Origin: Flavobacterium lutivivi
GTDB taxonomy: Bacteria; Bacteroidota; Bacteroidia; Flavobacteriales; Flavobacteriaceae
Length of the DNA: 64,000 bases
Assembly (NCBI RefSeq): GCF_014642275.1
Contig: NZ_BMIM01000002.1
Coordinates: forward strand, 186,001-250,000
Direction: 5' to 3'
Position 1 is the first letter of the stretch, and the number at the start of each line of letters is the position of its first letter. The notes beneath the pieces were generated by a model, which worked only from the letters and a program-made list of their open reading frames with translations, was not told the DNA's origin and ran no database searches. Below are positions 16,309 through 25,798 of this stretch, in pieces. The translations under genes were made by a program, and so were the position numbers.

Positions 16309-16352
16309 TTGACGAAGTTGTGTTAAAGGAATTAAAAAACAACTTACAATAA
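16302..16352 (+). pseudogene. Leftover 3' end of a GtrB-like glycosyltransferase gene
   Basis: In the frame starting at 16302 the sequence encodes FIIDEVVLKELKNNLQ and a stop. The GtrB-like protein at 9131 ends VFIIDEIV, and 16 bases (16301-16316 and 10033-10048) are identical, with further matches after one change. The fragment has no start and overlaps the methyltransferase-like stop. It looks like the displaced end of a GT2 gene, a scar of recombination. The short length limits certainty. Confidence 0.5.
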
Positions 16353-16357
16353 TTCAA

Positions 16358-17623
16358 ATGATAGAAGGGAGTTCTAAAATTACATTTTATCAATATCTAT
16401 ATGCTATTTGTATAGCAGTACCTTTTATTAATAATTATGAGCTGACATTTTTTGTTTGGTTTTCAACCGTTTTAATAACTATCTCGAATAGATACTCATT
16501 AAATGTAATTAAATATCTCGCTTGTTTTTTAGTCATCTTAGTAATATCATTCATTGCCAGTTTCTTTAATGCCGAAAGCACTTATAATTTTTTTAGAGAT
16601 ATTGCATACTTGTTTAAACCAATAATTGGAATTTTGGTAGGATATCAACTATACAAGAAATGTCAAGGTAAGTTCTTTTCAACAGTTATTTACACGGGCA
16701 TATTTTTATCAACAATCCATCTTTTAATCGTTCTAATTACATTTCTAAGATTTCACACAATTTCCGTTAATTTACTAAGGGAATATTGTGGATATCACAG
16801 TGATTATGAAGTATATGTTTTAATAATTTTATTGTTTTATAAAAAATTCCAACTCTGCTTGTCAACTAGAACGGTATATCTCTTTATTTTTCTTGTTTCA
16901 GCATCAAGCTTTTTGTATTTATCTAGGACAAATTTTATACAATTTATCGTTCTCTACATTGCTATAAAAGGCTATTTTGTAATTAATAAAAGGTCAATTA
17001 CAGTAATTTCATCAGTTATTTTATTTGTGATTTTAGGGTATACAGCCATATATCATCTAAATCCTAATCGTTCGGGAAAAGGAATAGAGGCTTTTTTATA
17101 TAAGATAAAAAATGCTCCAATTGAAGCTTTTAAAACAAAAATTAATAAAGATGACTGGAAGGATTTTAATGACAATTATAGGTCATATGAAAACATCTTA
17201 ACAATAAAACAGGTTAGTGCAGATGGCACACAATCAATATTATTTGGAAAAGGCTTGGGATCAACCGTAAATCTTGGGAGGGAAATTTGGACCAATGATG
17301 GAGAACTTATACAGTACATACCAATACTTCATAATGGCTTTGCAACTGTTTTTCTTAAATCTGGTATTTTTGGTGTATTGTTCCTGATTATTTTCATGAT
17401 TTTGTTAGGAATACATAAAAAAACCAATTTAATTTCCGTTCAGAATATTAATTTATTACTTGTGGGGACAGCAGTTTTTCTTATAGTTTCGAATTGGGTT
17501 TTTATGGGATTGTATTTGAAACTAGATAATAAATCAATCTTATTAGGATTTATGATTTGTTATAGAGAAATTCTAATGAAAAATGAGATTGTACAAAGCG
17601 CAGAATCAAAACAGCTTTTATGA
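16358..17623 (+). CDS. O-antigen polymerase-type membrane protein (Wzy-like)
   Basis: Polytopic protein of 421 residues with around ten hydrophobic segments and a large extracytoplasmic loop at about residues 235-325. It contains LFGKGLGSTVNLG and IPILHNGFATVFLKSGIFGVL. The GxGxG..HN....L...G..G order is characteristic of the Wzy/WaaL (O-antigen polymerase/ligase) superfamily. It lies between the flippase and glycosyltransferase genes, consistent with polymerising repeat units in the periplasm. The next gene overlaps by four bases. The polymerase-versus-ligase role cannot be settled here because a second such protein is at 19827. Confidence 0.82.
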   Translation: MIEGSSKITFYQYLYAICIAVPFINNYELTFFVWFSTVLITISNRYSLNVIKYLACFLVILVISFIASFFNAESTYNFFRDIAYLFKPIIGILVGYQLYKKCQGKFFSTVIYTGIFLSTIHLLIVLITFLRFHTISVNLLREYCGYHSDYEVYVLIILLFYKKFQLCLSTRTVYLFIFLVSASSFLYLSRTNFIQFIVLYIAIKGYFVINKRSITVISSVILFVILGYTAIYHLNPNRSGKGIEAFLYKIKNAPIEAFKTKINKDDWKDFNDNYRSYENILTIKQVSADGTQSILFGKGLGSTVNLGREIWTNDGELIQYIPILHNGFATVFLKSGIFGVLFLIIFMILLGIHKKTNLISVQNINLLLVGTAVFLIVSNWVFMGLYLKLDNKSILLGFMICYREILMKNEIVQSAESKQLL

Positions 17624-18708
17624 AAAACACAAAAATATTTGTTGATTGTCATGTTTTTGATGGTAATTTTCAAGGAACAACCACTTATCTTAAAGGACTA
17701 TATTTAGTCCTTTTAAAAGAAAAAGACATTCAGTTCTATTTTGGTGCATTCAACACAACATTTCTCGAAACTATATTTGGAAAACATGACAATCTCTCTT
17801 ATGTGAGTTACAAATCCAAAAATAAATTTTACCGATTATTGATTGATATTCCTAGAATTATCAAAGAAAATAAGATTGATTTTGCTCATTTTCAATATGT
17901 AATTCCACCAATAAAAACATGTAAATATATAGTAACTATCCATGATGTTTTATTTTTAGATTTTCCTGATTATTTTCCTTTTTTGTACAGAGTAAAGAAT
18001 AAGCTTTTATTCAAAAAAAGTGCTAAAAACGCTGACATTGTACTGTCTGTTTCAGAATATTCTAAAACACAAATTCAAAAACATTTTAAAACTCAAAAAG
18101 TTGTTGTCACACCCAATGCAGTTGACCCAATTTATTTAGAAGAGTATGATAAAAAGCAAATTCAAGCACAAGTTGAAGTAAAATTCAAAGTAAAAAATTA
18201 TTTTCTGTTCGTAAGTCGATGGGAACCAAGAAAAAACCACCATCGTCTTTTGAAAGTTTTTGTAGAAAAGGAATATTATAAAAATCATTTATTGGTTTTT
18301 ATAGGAGATAAAGCCATTGAAAATATAGAATATAACAACTATTATAAGTTTTTACCAAAAGAAATAAAAGCAAAAATAATTTCCTTTAACAAAGTTAGTT
18401 TTCAAGATTTATTATTGTTTGTTCGGGGTGCAGATTTGTCAATTTATCCTTCTTTAGCCGAGGGTTTTGGTATTCCACCATTAGAATCTTTGGCAGCAAA
18501 AATTCCAACCATTTGTTCCAATACAACTGCGATGTCAGACTTTAAGTTTTTCGAAAATTGTCTTTTTAACCCATTCGATTTAGAAGACATTAAAAATAAA
18601 ATAGAAATAGGTTTAAAAGACAACAGAGTCGCTCAAAAAAAAGATGCTATGGAAGATAAATTCAATTGGAAACTAGCGGCAGAACAATATAAAAAAGCTA
18701 TTTCTTAA
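17620..18708 (+). CDS. Family 4 glycosyltransferase (GT-B fold)
   Basis: Cytoplasmic retaining glycosyltransferase of 362 residues. Visible features are the N-terminal domain with VTIHDVLFLDFPDYFP and the C-terminal nucleotide-sugar domain with VSRWEPRKNHHRLL. The E-x7-E motif lies in PSLAEGFGIPPLESLA. It most resembles mannosyl- or rhamnosyl-transferases of O-antigen loci, but donor and acceptor cannot be read from the sequence. It is coupled to the polymerase gene by an ATGA overlap. Confidence 0.9.
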   Translation: MKNTKIFVDCHVFDGNFQGTTTYLKGLYLVLLKEKDIQFYFGAFNTTFLETIFGKHDNLSYVSYKSKNKFYRLLIDIPRIIKENKIDFAHFQYVIPPIKTCKYIVTIHDVLFLDFPDYFPFLYRVKNKLLFKKSAKNADIVLSVSEYSKTQIQKHFKTQKVVVTPNAVDPIYLEEYDKKQIQAQVEVKFKVKNYFLFVSRWEPRKNHHRLLKVFVEKEYYKNHLLVFIGDKAIENIEYNNYYKFLPKEIKAKIISFNKVSFQDLLLFVRGADLSIYPSLAEGFGIPPLESLAAKIPTICSNTTAMSDFKFFENCLFNPFDLEDIKNKIEIGLKDNRVAQKKDAMEDKFNWKLAAEQYKKAIS

Positions 18709-18733
18709 ATAAATTAAATTCAAATCTATTTGT

Positions 18734-18741
18734 TATGTTTG
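18734..18741 (+). promoter_or_regulatory. -7 promoter element within the polysaccharide locus
   Basis: TATGTTTG fits TAnnTTTG and lies 38 bases before the ATG at 18779, in the only real gap (70 bases) of this part of the locus. Confidence 0.55.
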
Positions 18742-18778
18742 CATGTAGAGAAAAAATTGTAAAACACAATAAAAATTG

Positions 18779-19894
18779 ATGAAAATAGCAATACTTGGAA
18801 CTAGAGGAATTCCAAATTATTATGGAGGTTTTGAACAGTTTGCTGAATTTTTTTCGGTATATCTTGTTGAGAAAGGGCATGAGGTGTATTGCTATAATTC
18901 TCACAATCATCCATTTCAAGAAAAGGATTTTCATGGAGTTCATATCATTCATCAGCGTGATCCTGAGTATAAATATGGAACTTTTGGGCAGTTTATTTAT
19001 GATTACAACTGTATTATTGACGCCAGAAAAAGAGATTTTGATATCATCCTTCAGTTAGGTTATACAAGCAACTCTGTTTGGTTTTTTCTTTTGCCTAAAA
19101 AATCTATTATCATCACCAACATGGATGGTTTAGAATGGAAACGTTCAAAATATTCACGTCCAGTACAACAATTTCTGAAATTTGCTGAGAGATTAGCAGC
19201 CATTAGTAGCGATTATCTAGTTTCGGACTCCATTGGAATTCAAAAATTTTTAAAAGAGAAATACAGAAAAGAATCAACCTATATTGCCTATGGTGCGCAC
19301 CCTTTCAATGAACCCAATGAGGCTTTTTTGGAAAAATATGACGTTCAAAAAGGGAATTACAACATGATAATGGCTCGTTTTGAACCAGAAAACAATTTTG
19401 AAATGGTTCTTGATGGTGTTGCAACAAATGATGATAAAACGCCTATATTAGTAATTGGGAATCACAATACTAAGCATGGTGAGTACTTGAAGAACAAATA
19501 TAAACTTCAGGCTAACATTCGTTTTATTGGAGCGGTTTATAATTTGGAACACTTAAATAATTTAAGATATTTTTCAAATATTTACTTTCACGGTCATTCT
19601 GTAGGTGGAACAAATCCATCTCTTTTGGAAGCTATGTCATCACAAGCCTTGATTGCTGCTCATAATAATGATTTCAACAGAGGTATTTTAAAAGACAACG
19701 CCTTTTATTTTTCTAATTCTGTCGAAGTGAAAAATATTCTCCAAACAATCAAAAAAAATGATAACTTGCAATTGGTTCAAAATAACCATCAAGCTATAGT
19801 AAATGATTTTAATTGGGAGAAAATTAATGGAGAATATTTACAACTCTTTGAAGAATGCTTTTCAAAATCTGATAAAAGAAAACAAAGAAAATAA
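18779..19894 (+). CDS. DUF1972-type family 4 glycosyltransferase
   Basis: Protein of 371 residues. KIAILGTRGIPNYYGGFEQFAE at the N-terminus is the signature of the DUF1972 domain found in rhamnosyl- and fucosyl-type transferases of capsule loci. NMDGLEWKRSKY and, in the C-terminal half, GHSVGGTNPSLLEAM give the acceptor and nucleotide-sugar motifs. The ATG at 18779 is preferred over the TTG just before it. Its 3' end overlaps the next gene by 68 bases. The donor sugar is unknown; dTDP-rhamnose from the rfb enzymes is a candidate. Confidence 0.9.
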   Translation: MKIAILGTRGIPNYYGGFEQFAEFFSVYLVEKGHEVYCYNSHNHPFQEKDFHGVHIIHQRDPEYKYGTFGQFIYDYNCIIDARKRDFDIILQLGYTSNSVWFFLLPKKSIIITNMDGLEWKRSKYSRPVQQFLKFAERLAAISSDYLVSDSIGIQKFLKEKYRKESTYIAYGAHPFNEPNEAFLEKYDVQKGNYNMIMARFEPENNFEMVLDGVATNDDKTPILVIGNHNTKHGEYLKNKYKLQANIRFIGAVYNLEHLNNLRYFSNIYFHGHSVGGTNPSLLEAMSSQALIAAHNNDFNRGILKDNAFYFSNSVEVKNILQTIKKNDNLQLVQNNHQAIVNDFNWEKINGEYLQLFEECFSKSDKRKQRK

Positions 19895-21176
19895 AACCCT
19901 CATACCTTTTTTTCTTCTTCTTGTAACGATTCCATTTCCTTTTGCTGTAAATAATATTGCCTTAGGTATTTTTATAATATCTGCAATAATAAACTTTAAA
20001 AAACATCAAGGATCCGTTACTAAATTATTGGTTTTGCCTATCATACTTTATTTATTGATGGTTGTTTCTTGTATATGGTCTATTGATAAAAACGAGTCAT
20101 TTAAAGCTTTATCAAAAGAAATCCCACTGTTACTTATACCGGTTTTTTTCATGTTAAAAAAACCTTTTACCAAAAATCAAAAGAAAAGTATAATTGAATT
20201 TTATAGCCATTCAATGGTATTGCTTGCGATTTTTTTTCTAGTTAGAGCCGTTGTCAGATATTTTATTAGTAATGACTCTCGAGTGTTTTTTTATCATGGA
20301 GAAGATTATGTAGATTATGGATTAGTACCAAAATTATTAAATGCTATACATGTATCCGTTTTTGTTGCAGTAGCATTTTTCCATTTTTTTTCAAAAGAAA
20401 AAACATCCTTTTTAGACAAAGCATTTGCACTCATTCTTTTCGGATTTTTGTTGTTGCTTTCATCGAAAAATATTGTCATTACAGTCGTTTTACTTGTGCT
20501 GATATATATTTTCTTTTTTTCAAAATCCGGCTACAGAATGCGATTGCGAAACATTATTGTCTTGGGATTAATTGTTGCTTTAGGTTTATCTATAGGCAAA
20601 ATAAAGCAACGTTTTGAAGTTGAGTTTTCAAGTAACACAAAGCGAAGTCTCAGCGCAGATGTTGTAAATGGGATTCCTCAAGGCGTTCACTACGTTAGTA
20701 TAAAAGAAGCATGGACAAATGAAACATTTACCCCAAATGATTATTTTCCCGGAACAGCTTTTAGGGTTTATCAATTAAGAATTTTCAAGGAGTTTTTAAG
20801 TGAAAACAATATATTCTTTACTGGATTTGGTCTCAATGCTTCCTATCCAATGATATACAATAAAGCAGTATTCTACAATCTTTATATGGGTAATGATGGT
20901 TACCACGACAAAAATTTTCATAACCAATACATTCAAATTTTTGCAGAATTAGGAGTTTTTGGTTTTTTAATCATCATCATCATGTTAATTTATAATTTAA
21001 AAAATGCAATTAAGAGTAAAGATTTTGTCTTTTTTGCTTTTGCATTTCTAATGATAAGTTTATTTTTGACAGAATCTTTTTTATGGAGGCAAAGAGGAGT
21101 AGTCTTTTTTACTGCTTTTTATTGTTTATTTAACTCTGGATATCTTCATATAAAAGAACCTAAACAAAACGAATGA
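19827..21176 (+). CDS. O-antigen ligase/polymerase family membrane protein
   Basis: Polytopic protein of 449 residues with about ten membrane segments. A long periplasmic loop (about residues 260-370) ends in [20 protein letters not shown]. The HNxYL...E.G..G motif is the hallmark of the O-antigen ligase (WaaL/Wzy_C) family. Starting at the ATG at 19827 it overlaps the upstream gene by 68 bases. A downstream TTG at about 19848 would shorten this, but the first hydrophobic segment begins only near residue 32, so either start is possible. It could be the ligase while the protein at 16358 is the polymerase. Confidence 0.82.
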   Translation: MENIYNSLKNAFQNLIKENKENKTLIPFFLLLVTIPFPFAVNNIALGIFIISAIINFKKHQGSVTKLLVLPIILYLLMVVSCIWSIDKNESFKALSKEIPLLLIPVFFMLKKPFTKNQKKSIIEFYSHSMVLLAIFFLVRAVVRYFISNDSRVFFYHGEDYVDYGLVPKLLNAIHVSVFVAVAFFHFFSKEKTSFLDKAFALILFGFLLLLSSKNIVITVVLLVLIYIFFFSKSGYRMRLRNIIVLGLIVALGLSIGKIKQRFEVEFSSNTKRSLSADVVNGIPQGVHYVSIKEAWTNETFTPNDYFPGTAFRVYQLRIFKEFLSENNIFFTGFGLNASYPMIYNKAVFYNLYMGNDGYHDKNFHNQYIQIFAELGVFGFLIIIIMLIYNLKNAIKSKDFVFFAFAFLMISLFLTESFLWRQRGVVFFTAFYCLFNSGYLHIKEPKQNE

Positions 21177-22156
21177 AAAGAATATTAATAACTGGAGCTG
21201 CCGGATTTCTTGGTTCGCATCTTTGTGACAGATTTATAAATGAGGGTTATTATGTTATCGGGATGGATAATCTAATAACAGGAGATTTGAAAAATATCGA
21301 ACACTTGTTTAAACATCAGAACTTTGAGTTCTACCATCATGATGTAACTAAGTTTGTTCATGTACCAGGAAAGCTAGATTATATTCTGCATTTTGCTTCT
21401 CCTGCAAGCCCAATAGATTATCTGAAAATACCCATTCAAACTTTGAAAGTTGGCTCTCTTGGAACTCACAATTTATTAGGTTTAGCCAGAGTTAAAAAAG
21501 CAAGAATTCTTATTGCGTCAACTTCTGAAATCTATGGTGATCCGTTAGTTCATCCACAAACAGAGGATTACTATGGTAACGTAAACACTATTGGACCAAG
21601 AGGAGTTTATGATGAGGCAAAGCGTTTTCAGGAGTCAATCACTATGGCATATCACACCTTCCATAATGTAGAAACTAGAATAGTTCGCATTTTTAATACA
21701 TATGGCCCAAGAATGCGACTGAATGACGGAAGAGTTATACCAGCATTTATCGGTCAAGCTTTGCGCGGAGAGGATTTAACTATTTTTGGAGATGGAAGTC
21801 AAACTCGTTCTTTTTGTTATGTTACAGATCAAGTAGAAGGCATATTTAGATTATTGCATTCTGATTATCATTTGCCAGTAAATATTGGTAATCCAGATGA
21901 GATAACGATAAAGGATTTTGCGGATGAGATAATTAAACTCACAGGTACAAACCAAAAAGTTGTTTATCACCCATTGCCAATTAATGATCCACTACAAAGA
22001 CAACCCGATATTACTAAAGCAAAGCAAATTCTTGGTTGGGAACCAAAGGTTTCCAGAGAACAAGGAATGAAATTAACTTATGATTTTTTCAAATCACTAT
22101 CAAGTGAAGAGCTTTTGAAAGAAGAGCATAAGGATTTTAAAAATTATATACATTAA
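21173..22156 (+). CDS. UDP-glucuronate decarboxylase (UDP-xylose synthase type)
   Basis: Extended short-chain dehydrogenase of 327 residues. It has the Rossmann loop [22 protein letters not shown], the Ser motif [32 protein letters not shown] with the catalytic Tyr-x3-Lys, and [10 protein letters not shown]. These together are diagnostic of UDP-glucuronate decarboxylases, which make UDP-xylose or the 4-keto-pentose. The product suggests a pentose or derivative in the glycan. It overlaps the ligase-type gene by four bases. Confidence 0.93.
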   Translation: MKRILITGAAGFLGSHLCDRFINEGYYVIGMDNLITGDLKNIEHLFKHQNFEFYHHDVTKFVHVPGKLDYILHFASPASPIDYLKIPIQTLKVGSLGTHNLLGLARVKKARILIASTSEIYGDPLVHPQTEDYYGNVNTIGPRGVYDEAKRFQESITMAYHTFHNVETRIVRIFNTYGPRMRLNDGRVIPAFIGQALRGEDLTIFGDGSQTRSFCYVTDQVEGIFRLLHSDYHLPVNIGNPDEITIKDFADEIIKLTGTNQKVVYHPLPINDPLQRQPDITKAKQILGWEPKVSREQGMKLTYDFFKSLSSEELLKEEHKDFKNYIH

Positions 22157-22165
22157 AATTAATTT

Positions 22166-23527
22166 ATGCATCACACAGGAAGATATTCAAAATATATCCG
22201 TCCGATAAGTATTGTTCTTGATGTAATGGTCATTACATTATTAAGTCTTTATTTCTTCAAAGATTTAAAGCTTAATATGTATGTGTATATAACATATCAA
22301 ACGTTTGCTTGGTTGCTTATTGGTTTTTTGGTAAAATTCTACGAAGTTTTCAGATTTACAACACCTGTTGAAATTATATCAAAACTATTTAAGCAATTTA
22401 GCATTTTTCTTTTAGCGATTATAGCTTTTTTTCCATTTCAGAAAACAAGTATTTTCAGTGGAAAAGCAATAGCTATTTTCATGATAATAAGTTTTGTTAT
22501 AATAGTTCTTTTTAAGTATTTCTTTTTTTTCTACTTAAAAAAATACCGATTGATGACTCACAATAATTATAGAAATGCAGTAATTATAGGGTATACTCAA
22601 GAGGCAATAAGATTGAAAGAAGTATTTGAAAACAGAAAAGATTATGGATATAGATTTCAAGGTTTTTTTTCTGATAAAAAACAAAATTCTGAAATCAAGG
22701 GTAGAATAGATGATATCAAACCATACGTCATTCAAAACAAAGTGGATGAGATATATTGCTCATTGAATGAAATTTCTAATGAAAAGCTCAAAGAATTAGT
22801 TGAATTTGCAGACGATAATAAAAAAACGATAAAGTTCATTCCTGATACAAAAGACATTTTTTCAAAGAACCTTAAGATTGATTATTATGAGCTTTTTCCT
22901 GTTTTGTCTTTGCAAAAAACACAACTTCATAATCCTGCAATAATTGGATTAAAAAGGTTTTTCGACATACTTTTTTCTCTATTCGTTATAGTTTTTATTT
23001 TATCGTGGTTAATTCCTTTGATAGGAATAATTATTAAACTTGAGTCAAATGGACCAATCTTTTTTAAGCAAGGTCGACCAGGGATTGACGAGAAAGAATT
23101 TTTTTGCTACAAATTTAGGTCAATGAGAATTAATGGTACTACAGAAAAAGAAGCCTCAAGAAACGACCCTAGAGTAACAAAAATTGGAAAATTTCTAAGA
23201 AAAACTAGTATTGATGAATTACCTCAGTTTTTCAATGTATTATTAGGAGATATGTCAGTTGTAGGACCAAGACCGCATCTTTGGTCTCAAAATAAAGCGT
23301 ATGCAAATAAAATAAAGAAATATATGGTTCGCCATTATGTTAAACCTGGAATTACAGGATTAGCACAAGTAAAAGGTTATAGAGGCGAGATAGAAACAGA
23401 TGAGGATATGATAAACAGAATAAAATATGACGTATTTTATATTGAAAATTGGTCATTTGCTATGGACTTAAAAATAATTTTTCAAACAGTTATCAATATC
23501 TTCAAAGGGGAAGAAAAGGCATATTAA
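22166..23527 (+). CDS. Polyprenyl glycosylphosphotransferase (WcaJ type, initiating enzyme)
   Basis: Protein of 453 residues with four to five N-terminal membrane helices, a Rossmann-like cytoplasmic domain around VIIGYTQEAIRLKE, and a C-terminal bacterial sugar transferase domain. The latter shows KRFFDILFSL, the KFRSMR motif, TSIDELPQFFNVLLGDMSV and GPRPHLW. It starts repeat-unit synthesis by moving a sugar 1-phosphate to undecaprenyl phosphate. Domain order and length match WcaJ/EpsE-type enzymes. Its stop overlaps the stop of the convergent glycosyltransferase by four bases. Confidence 0.93.
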   Translation: MHHTGRYSKYIRPISIVLDVMVITLLSLYFFKDLKLNMYVYITYQTFAWLLIGFLVKFYEVFRFTTPVEIISKLFKQFSIFLLAIIAFFPFQKTSIFSGKAIAIFMIISFVIIVLFKYFFFFYLKKYRLMTHNNYRNAVIIGYTQEAIRLKEVFENRKDYGYRFQGFFSDKKQNSEIKGRIDDIKPYVIQNKVDEIYCSLNEISNEKLKELVEFADDNKKTIKFIPDTKDIFSKNLKIDYYELFPVLSLQKTQLHNPAIIGLKRFFDILFSLFVIVFILSWLIPLIGIIIKLESNGPIFFKQGRPGIDEKEFFCYKFRSMRINGTTEKEASRNDPRVTKIGKFLRKTSIDELPQFFNVLLGDMSVVGPRPHLWSQNKAYANKIKKYMVRHYVKPGITGLAQVKGYRGEIETDEDMINRIKYDVFYIENWSFAMDLKIIFQTVINIFKGEEKAY

Positions 23528-24708
23528 AAAACTCTTTCTTCAATTAGTTTCTCAATTTGTGTGTCTAAATTAAATTGATTTTTTGCTTTTTCAAATACTC
23601 TCTTCTTTAAATCATTCAATTGACCTTTAGTCAAATTTGAAATTTCTTTAATTTTTGAATTCAACTCATTGTAATCCCCAACGTTTGCAACCCATCCCAA
23701 TTCGTTCTCAAAAACTATAGTTTCTCCTTCGCCACCACCAAAATATAGAATAGGAAATCCTAATGCTCCATATTCAAATATTTTTGAAGGTACTGAACCA
23801 TAAATTCTTGTTTTAAGTGGCACTATTGCAACATCAAAGGACTCTATTTTCTTGTGTAATTCACTTCTTTCTAACATTCCGTGAAAGAAAATTTTTGACT
23901 TTTCTTGTGAAGCAAGTAACATCTCAATTTGCTTTTTCTCTGCACCATCACCCAAAATGTGTAGTTCAATGTTTAATCCATTTAAATCAATTTTTTCACA
24001 CAACTCAAAAACTCCTTGAGCTATTCCTAAAAGACCTGCATAAAACACTTTTATTGGCTCATTTTCATTTGTTTTCAACTCAAGATGATCGACATTATGG
24101 TCAGGAAAATTTCTGTATAAAAAGCATTTTTTGTCAGCAAAAATGTTCTTTATGTGACTTATTATTTCGTTTGATTGTCCAAGTATTATGGTCGATTTTT
24201 TGTATATAAATCGCTCCATAAACAAAGAAAACTTATGTGAAAAACTACCCGCTTTCAATGCATTTAATTCTAAAGCCGCCAAAGGCCAAAGGTCAGACAC
24301 ATTTAGAATTATTTTTTTGTTTTTTAATGATAAAATAAAAACTGAAATAAACGATAATAATAATGGTGGAGATTGAACAATTACTTTTTTAGGTGTTCTT
24401 TTGAACAATAAATAAAAAAACAAACTCAATGAAAAAGACAAAACTGATAGAATTCTTATAATCAAATTTTTACTCACGCTTGGATAAATCCAAAGCCTTT
24501 TTACTATTATATTATCTCTATTTTCTGTTGCAGAAAATTTGCCTTTATATTCGGGGAATAATTCTCCTTTTGGGTAATTTCCTAATGGGCAAACAACTGA
24601 AACTTTATAATTGTTTTGATACAATTTCAAAGCCAATTGTTCAATTCTATTAGCAGCAGCACCTTTTTCGGGCGGATAATAATTGGATATTATTAAAATT
24701 TCTTCCAT
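23524..24708 (-). CDS. Family 4 glycosyltransferase (WbuB-like)
   Basis: GT-B enzyme of 394 residues. ISNYYPPEKGAAANRIEQLA at the N-terminus and LNVSDLWPLAALEL in the middle resemble WbuB/WcaI-type transferases of O-antigen and colanic acid loci. FYAGLLGIAQGVFELC and KIFEYGALGFPILYFGGGEGE supply the nucleotide-sugar motifs. A hydrophobic stretch at about residues 82-130 may associate with the membrane. It follows the 2-epimerase gene directly on the minus strand, overlapping by one base, so it may use a sugar derived from that branch. Confidence 0.88.
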   Translation of the reverse strand: MEEILIISNYYPPEKGAAANRIEQLALKLYQNNYKVSVVCPLGNYPKGELFPEYKGKFSATENRDNIIVKRLWIYPSVSKNLIIRILSVLSFSLSLFFYLLFKRTPKKVIVQSPPLLLSFISVFILSLKNKKIILNVSDLWPLAALELNALKAGSFSHKFSLFMERFIYKKSTIILGQSNEIISHIKNIFADKKCFLYRNFPDHNVDHLELKTNENEPIKVFYAGLLGIAQGVFELCEKIDLNGLNIELHILGDGAEKKQIEMLLASQEKSKIFFHGMLERSELHKKIESFDVAIVPLKTRIYGSVPSKIFEYGALGFPILYFGGGEGETIVFENELGWVANVGDYNELNSKIKEISNLTKGQLNDLKKRVFEKAKNQFNLDTQIEKLIEERVF

Positions 24709-25793
24709 TATTTTGACAACAAAATGTCTATAATTCTTTCAGATGCTTTTCCGTCCCATAGCTCAGGAATTCCACTTTTTTTAGCTGAGGTTTTTAGAAA
24801 TTCAGAATAAATTTTCTCCAAATTTTCAACAGATGTTCCAACAAGGTTGTTAGTTCCAATGGTGATTGTTTCTGGTCTTTCGGTATTGTTTCGCATAGTG
24901 AAACAAGGTATTCCTAGAACAGTTGTTTCTTCAGATAAACCACCGCTGTCAGTAATTACAGCAAAGCTGTTTTTTACTAAATACATAAAGTTTAAATAAC
25001 CTTGTGGTTCAATCATGAAAATGTTTTTTACATCTAATTTTTTTTCTCCCAAAATAGCTTTTGTTCTAGGATGTATGGGGAAAATTATTTTTTTACCATT
25101 AGCCAAATTATCTATTCCTTCTAATAAATTTATTAGCGAATCCACTTCATCAACATTGGCTGGGCGATGCAATGTTAGAACAATATAATTTTTTATATCA
25201 AGTTGAAATTCATTCCAAAAACTAGGTTGTTCAAATCTTGATTGATTTTGATAAAGAGTATCTATCATAACATTCCCAACGAAGTGAATGTCTTTAGAAT
25301 TTGCGCCAAATTTTTTAAGATTTTCAGAGGCTTTTTCAGATGTAGTAAAGAAATAATCTGTAATACTATCGGTTACTATTCGATTGATTTCCTCAGGCAT
25401 AGTCATATCGCCAGAACGAATTCCAGCTTCCACATGTGCCACTTTGGTATTTAGTTTTTTTGCAACTATTGTGCAAGCCATAGTCGAATTTACATCGCCA
25501 ACCACAAGAACTAAATCACGTGGAAATTTGATTAATTCTTTTTCAAAAGCAATCATTATGGCCGCTGTTTGTTCAGCCTGTGAACCACTTTTTACTTCTA
25601 GATTTGAATGAGGTTTAGGGATATTTAATTCTTCAAAAAACGTGTCGCTAAGATTTTTATCATAGTGTTGCCCAGTATGAACCAATCTATAGGAAATATC
25701 TATCCCAGCAGATTTTTTGTTTTCAATCGCTCTAATGATAGGCGCTATTTTAATAAAATTTGGTCTTGCTCCAGCAACTATGGTAATTTTCAT
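24708..25793 (-). CDS. wecB: UDP-N-acetylglucosamine 2-epimerase (non-hydrolysing)
   Basis: Interconverts UDP-GlcNAc and UDP-ManNAc, a precursor for ManNAc-type sugars and for further epimerisation products. At 361 residues it has the normal length. ARPNFIKIAPIIRAI, GQHYDKNLSDTFF, VVGDVNSTMACTIVA, HVEAGIRSGDMTMPEEINR and the late DSGGLSEETTVLGIP motif are all present. No ManNAc dehydrogenase (WecC) or FnlA/C partner is visible in the window. It is the middle gene of a three-gene minus-strand set. Confidence 0.95.
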   Translation of the reverse strand: MKITIVAGARPNFIKIAPIIRAIENKKSAGIDISYRLVHTGQHYDKNLSDTFFEELNIPKPHSNLEVKSGSQAEQTAAIMIAFEKELIKFPRDLVLVVGDVNSTMACTIVAKKLNTKVAHVEAGIRSGDMTMPEEINRIVTDSITDYFFTTSEKASENLKKFGANSKDIHFVGNVMIDTLYQNQSRFEQPSFWNEFQLDIKNYIVLTLHRPANVDEVDSLINLLEGIDNLANGKKIIFPIHPRTKAILGEKKLDVKNIFMIEPQGYLNFMYLVKNSFAVITDSGGLSEETTVLGIPCFTMRNNTERPETITIGTNNLVGTSVENLEKIYSEFLKTSAKKSGIPELWDGKASERIIDILLSK

Positions 25794-25798
25794 TCTTT

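Noticed and set aside
20640-20670. Possible REP-like sequence in the O-antigen ligase-type gene (AGTCTCAGCGCAGATG)
   Set aside because: Only part of the palindrome is present and the protein shows no obvious extra loop.
23817-24209. Plus-strand frame of 130 codons inside the WbuB-like gene
   Set aside because: It is antisense to clear glycosyltransferase motifs and resembles no protein family.
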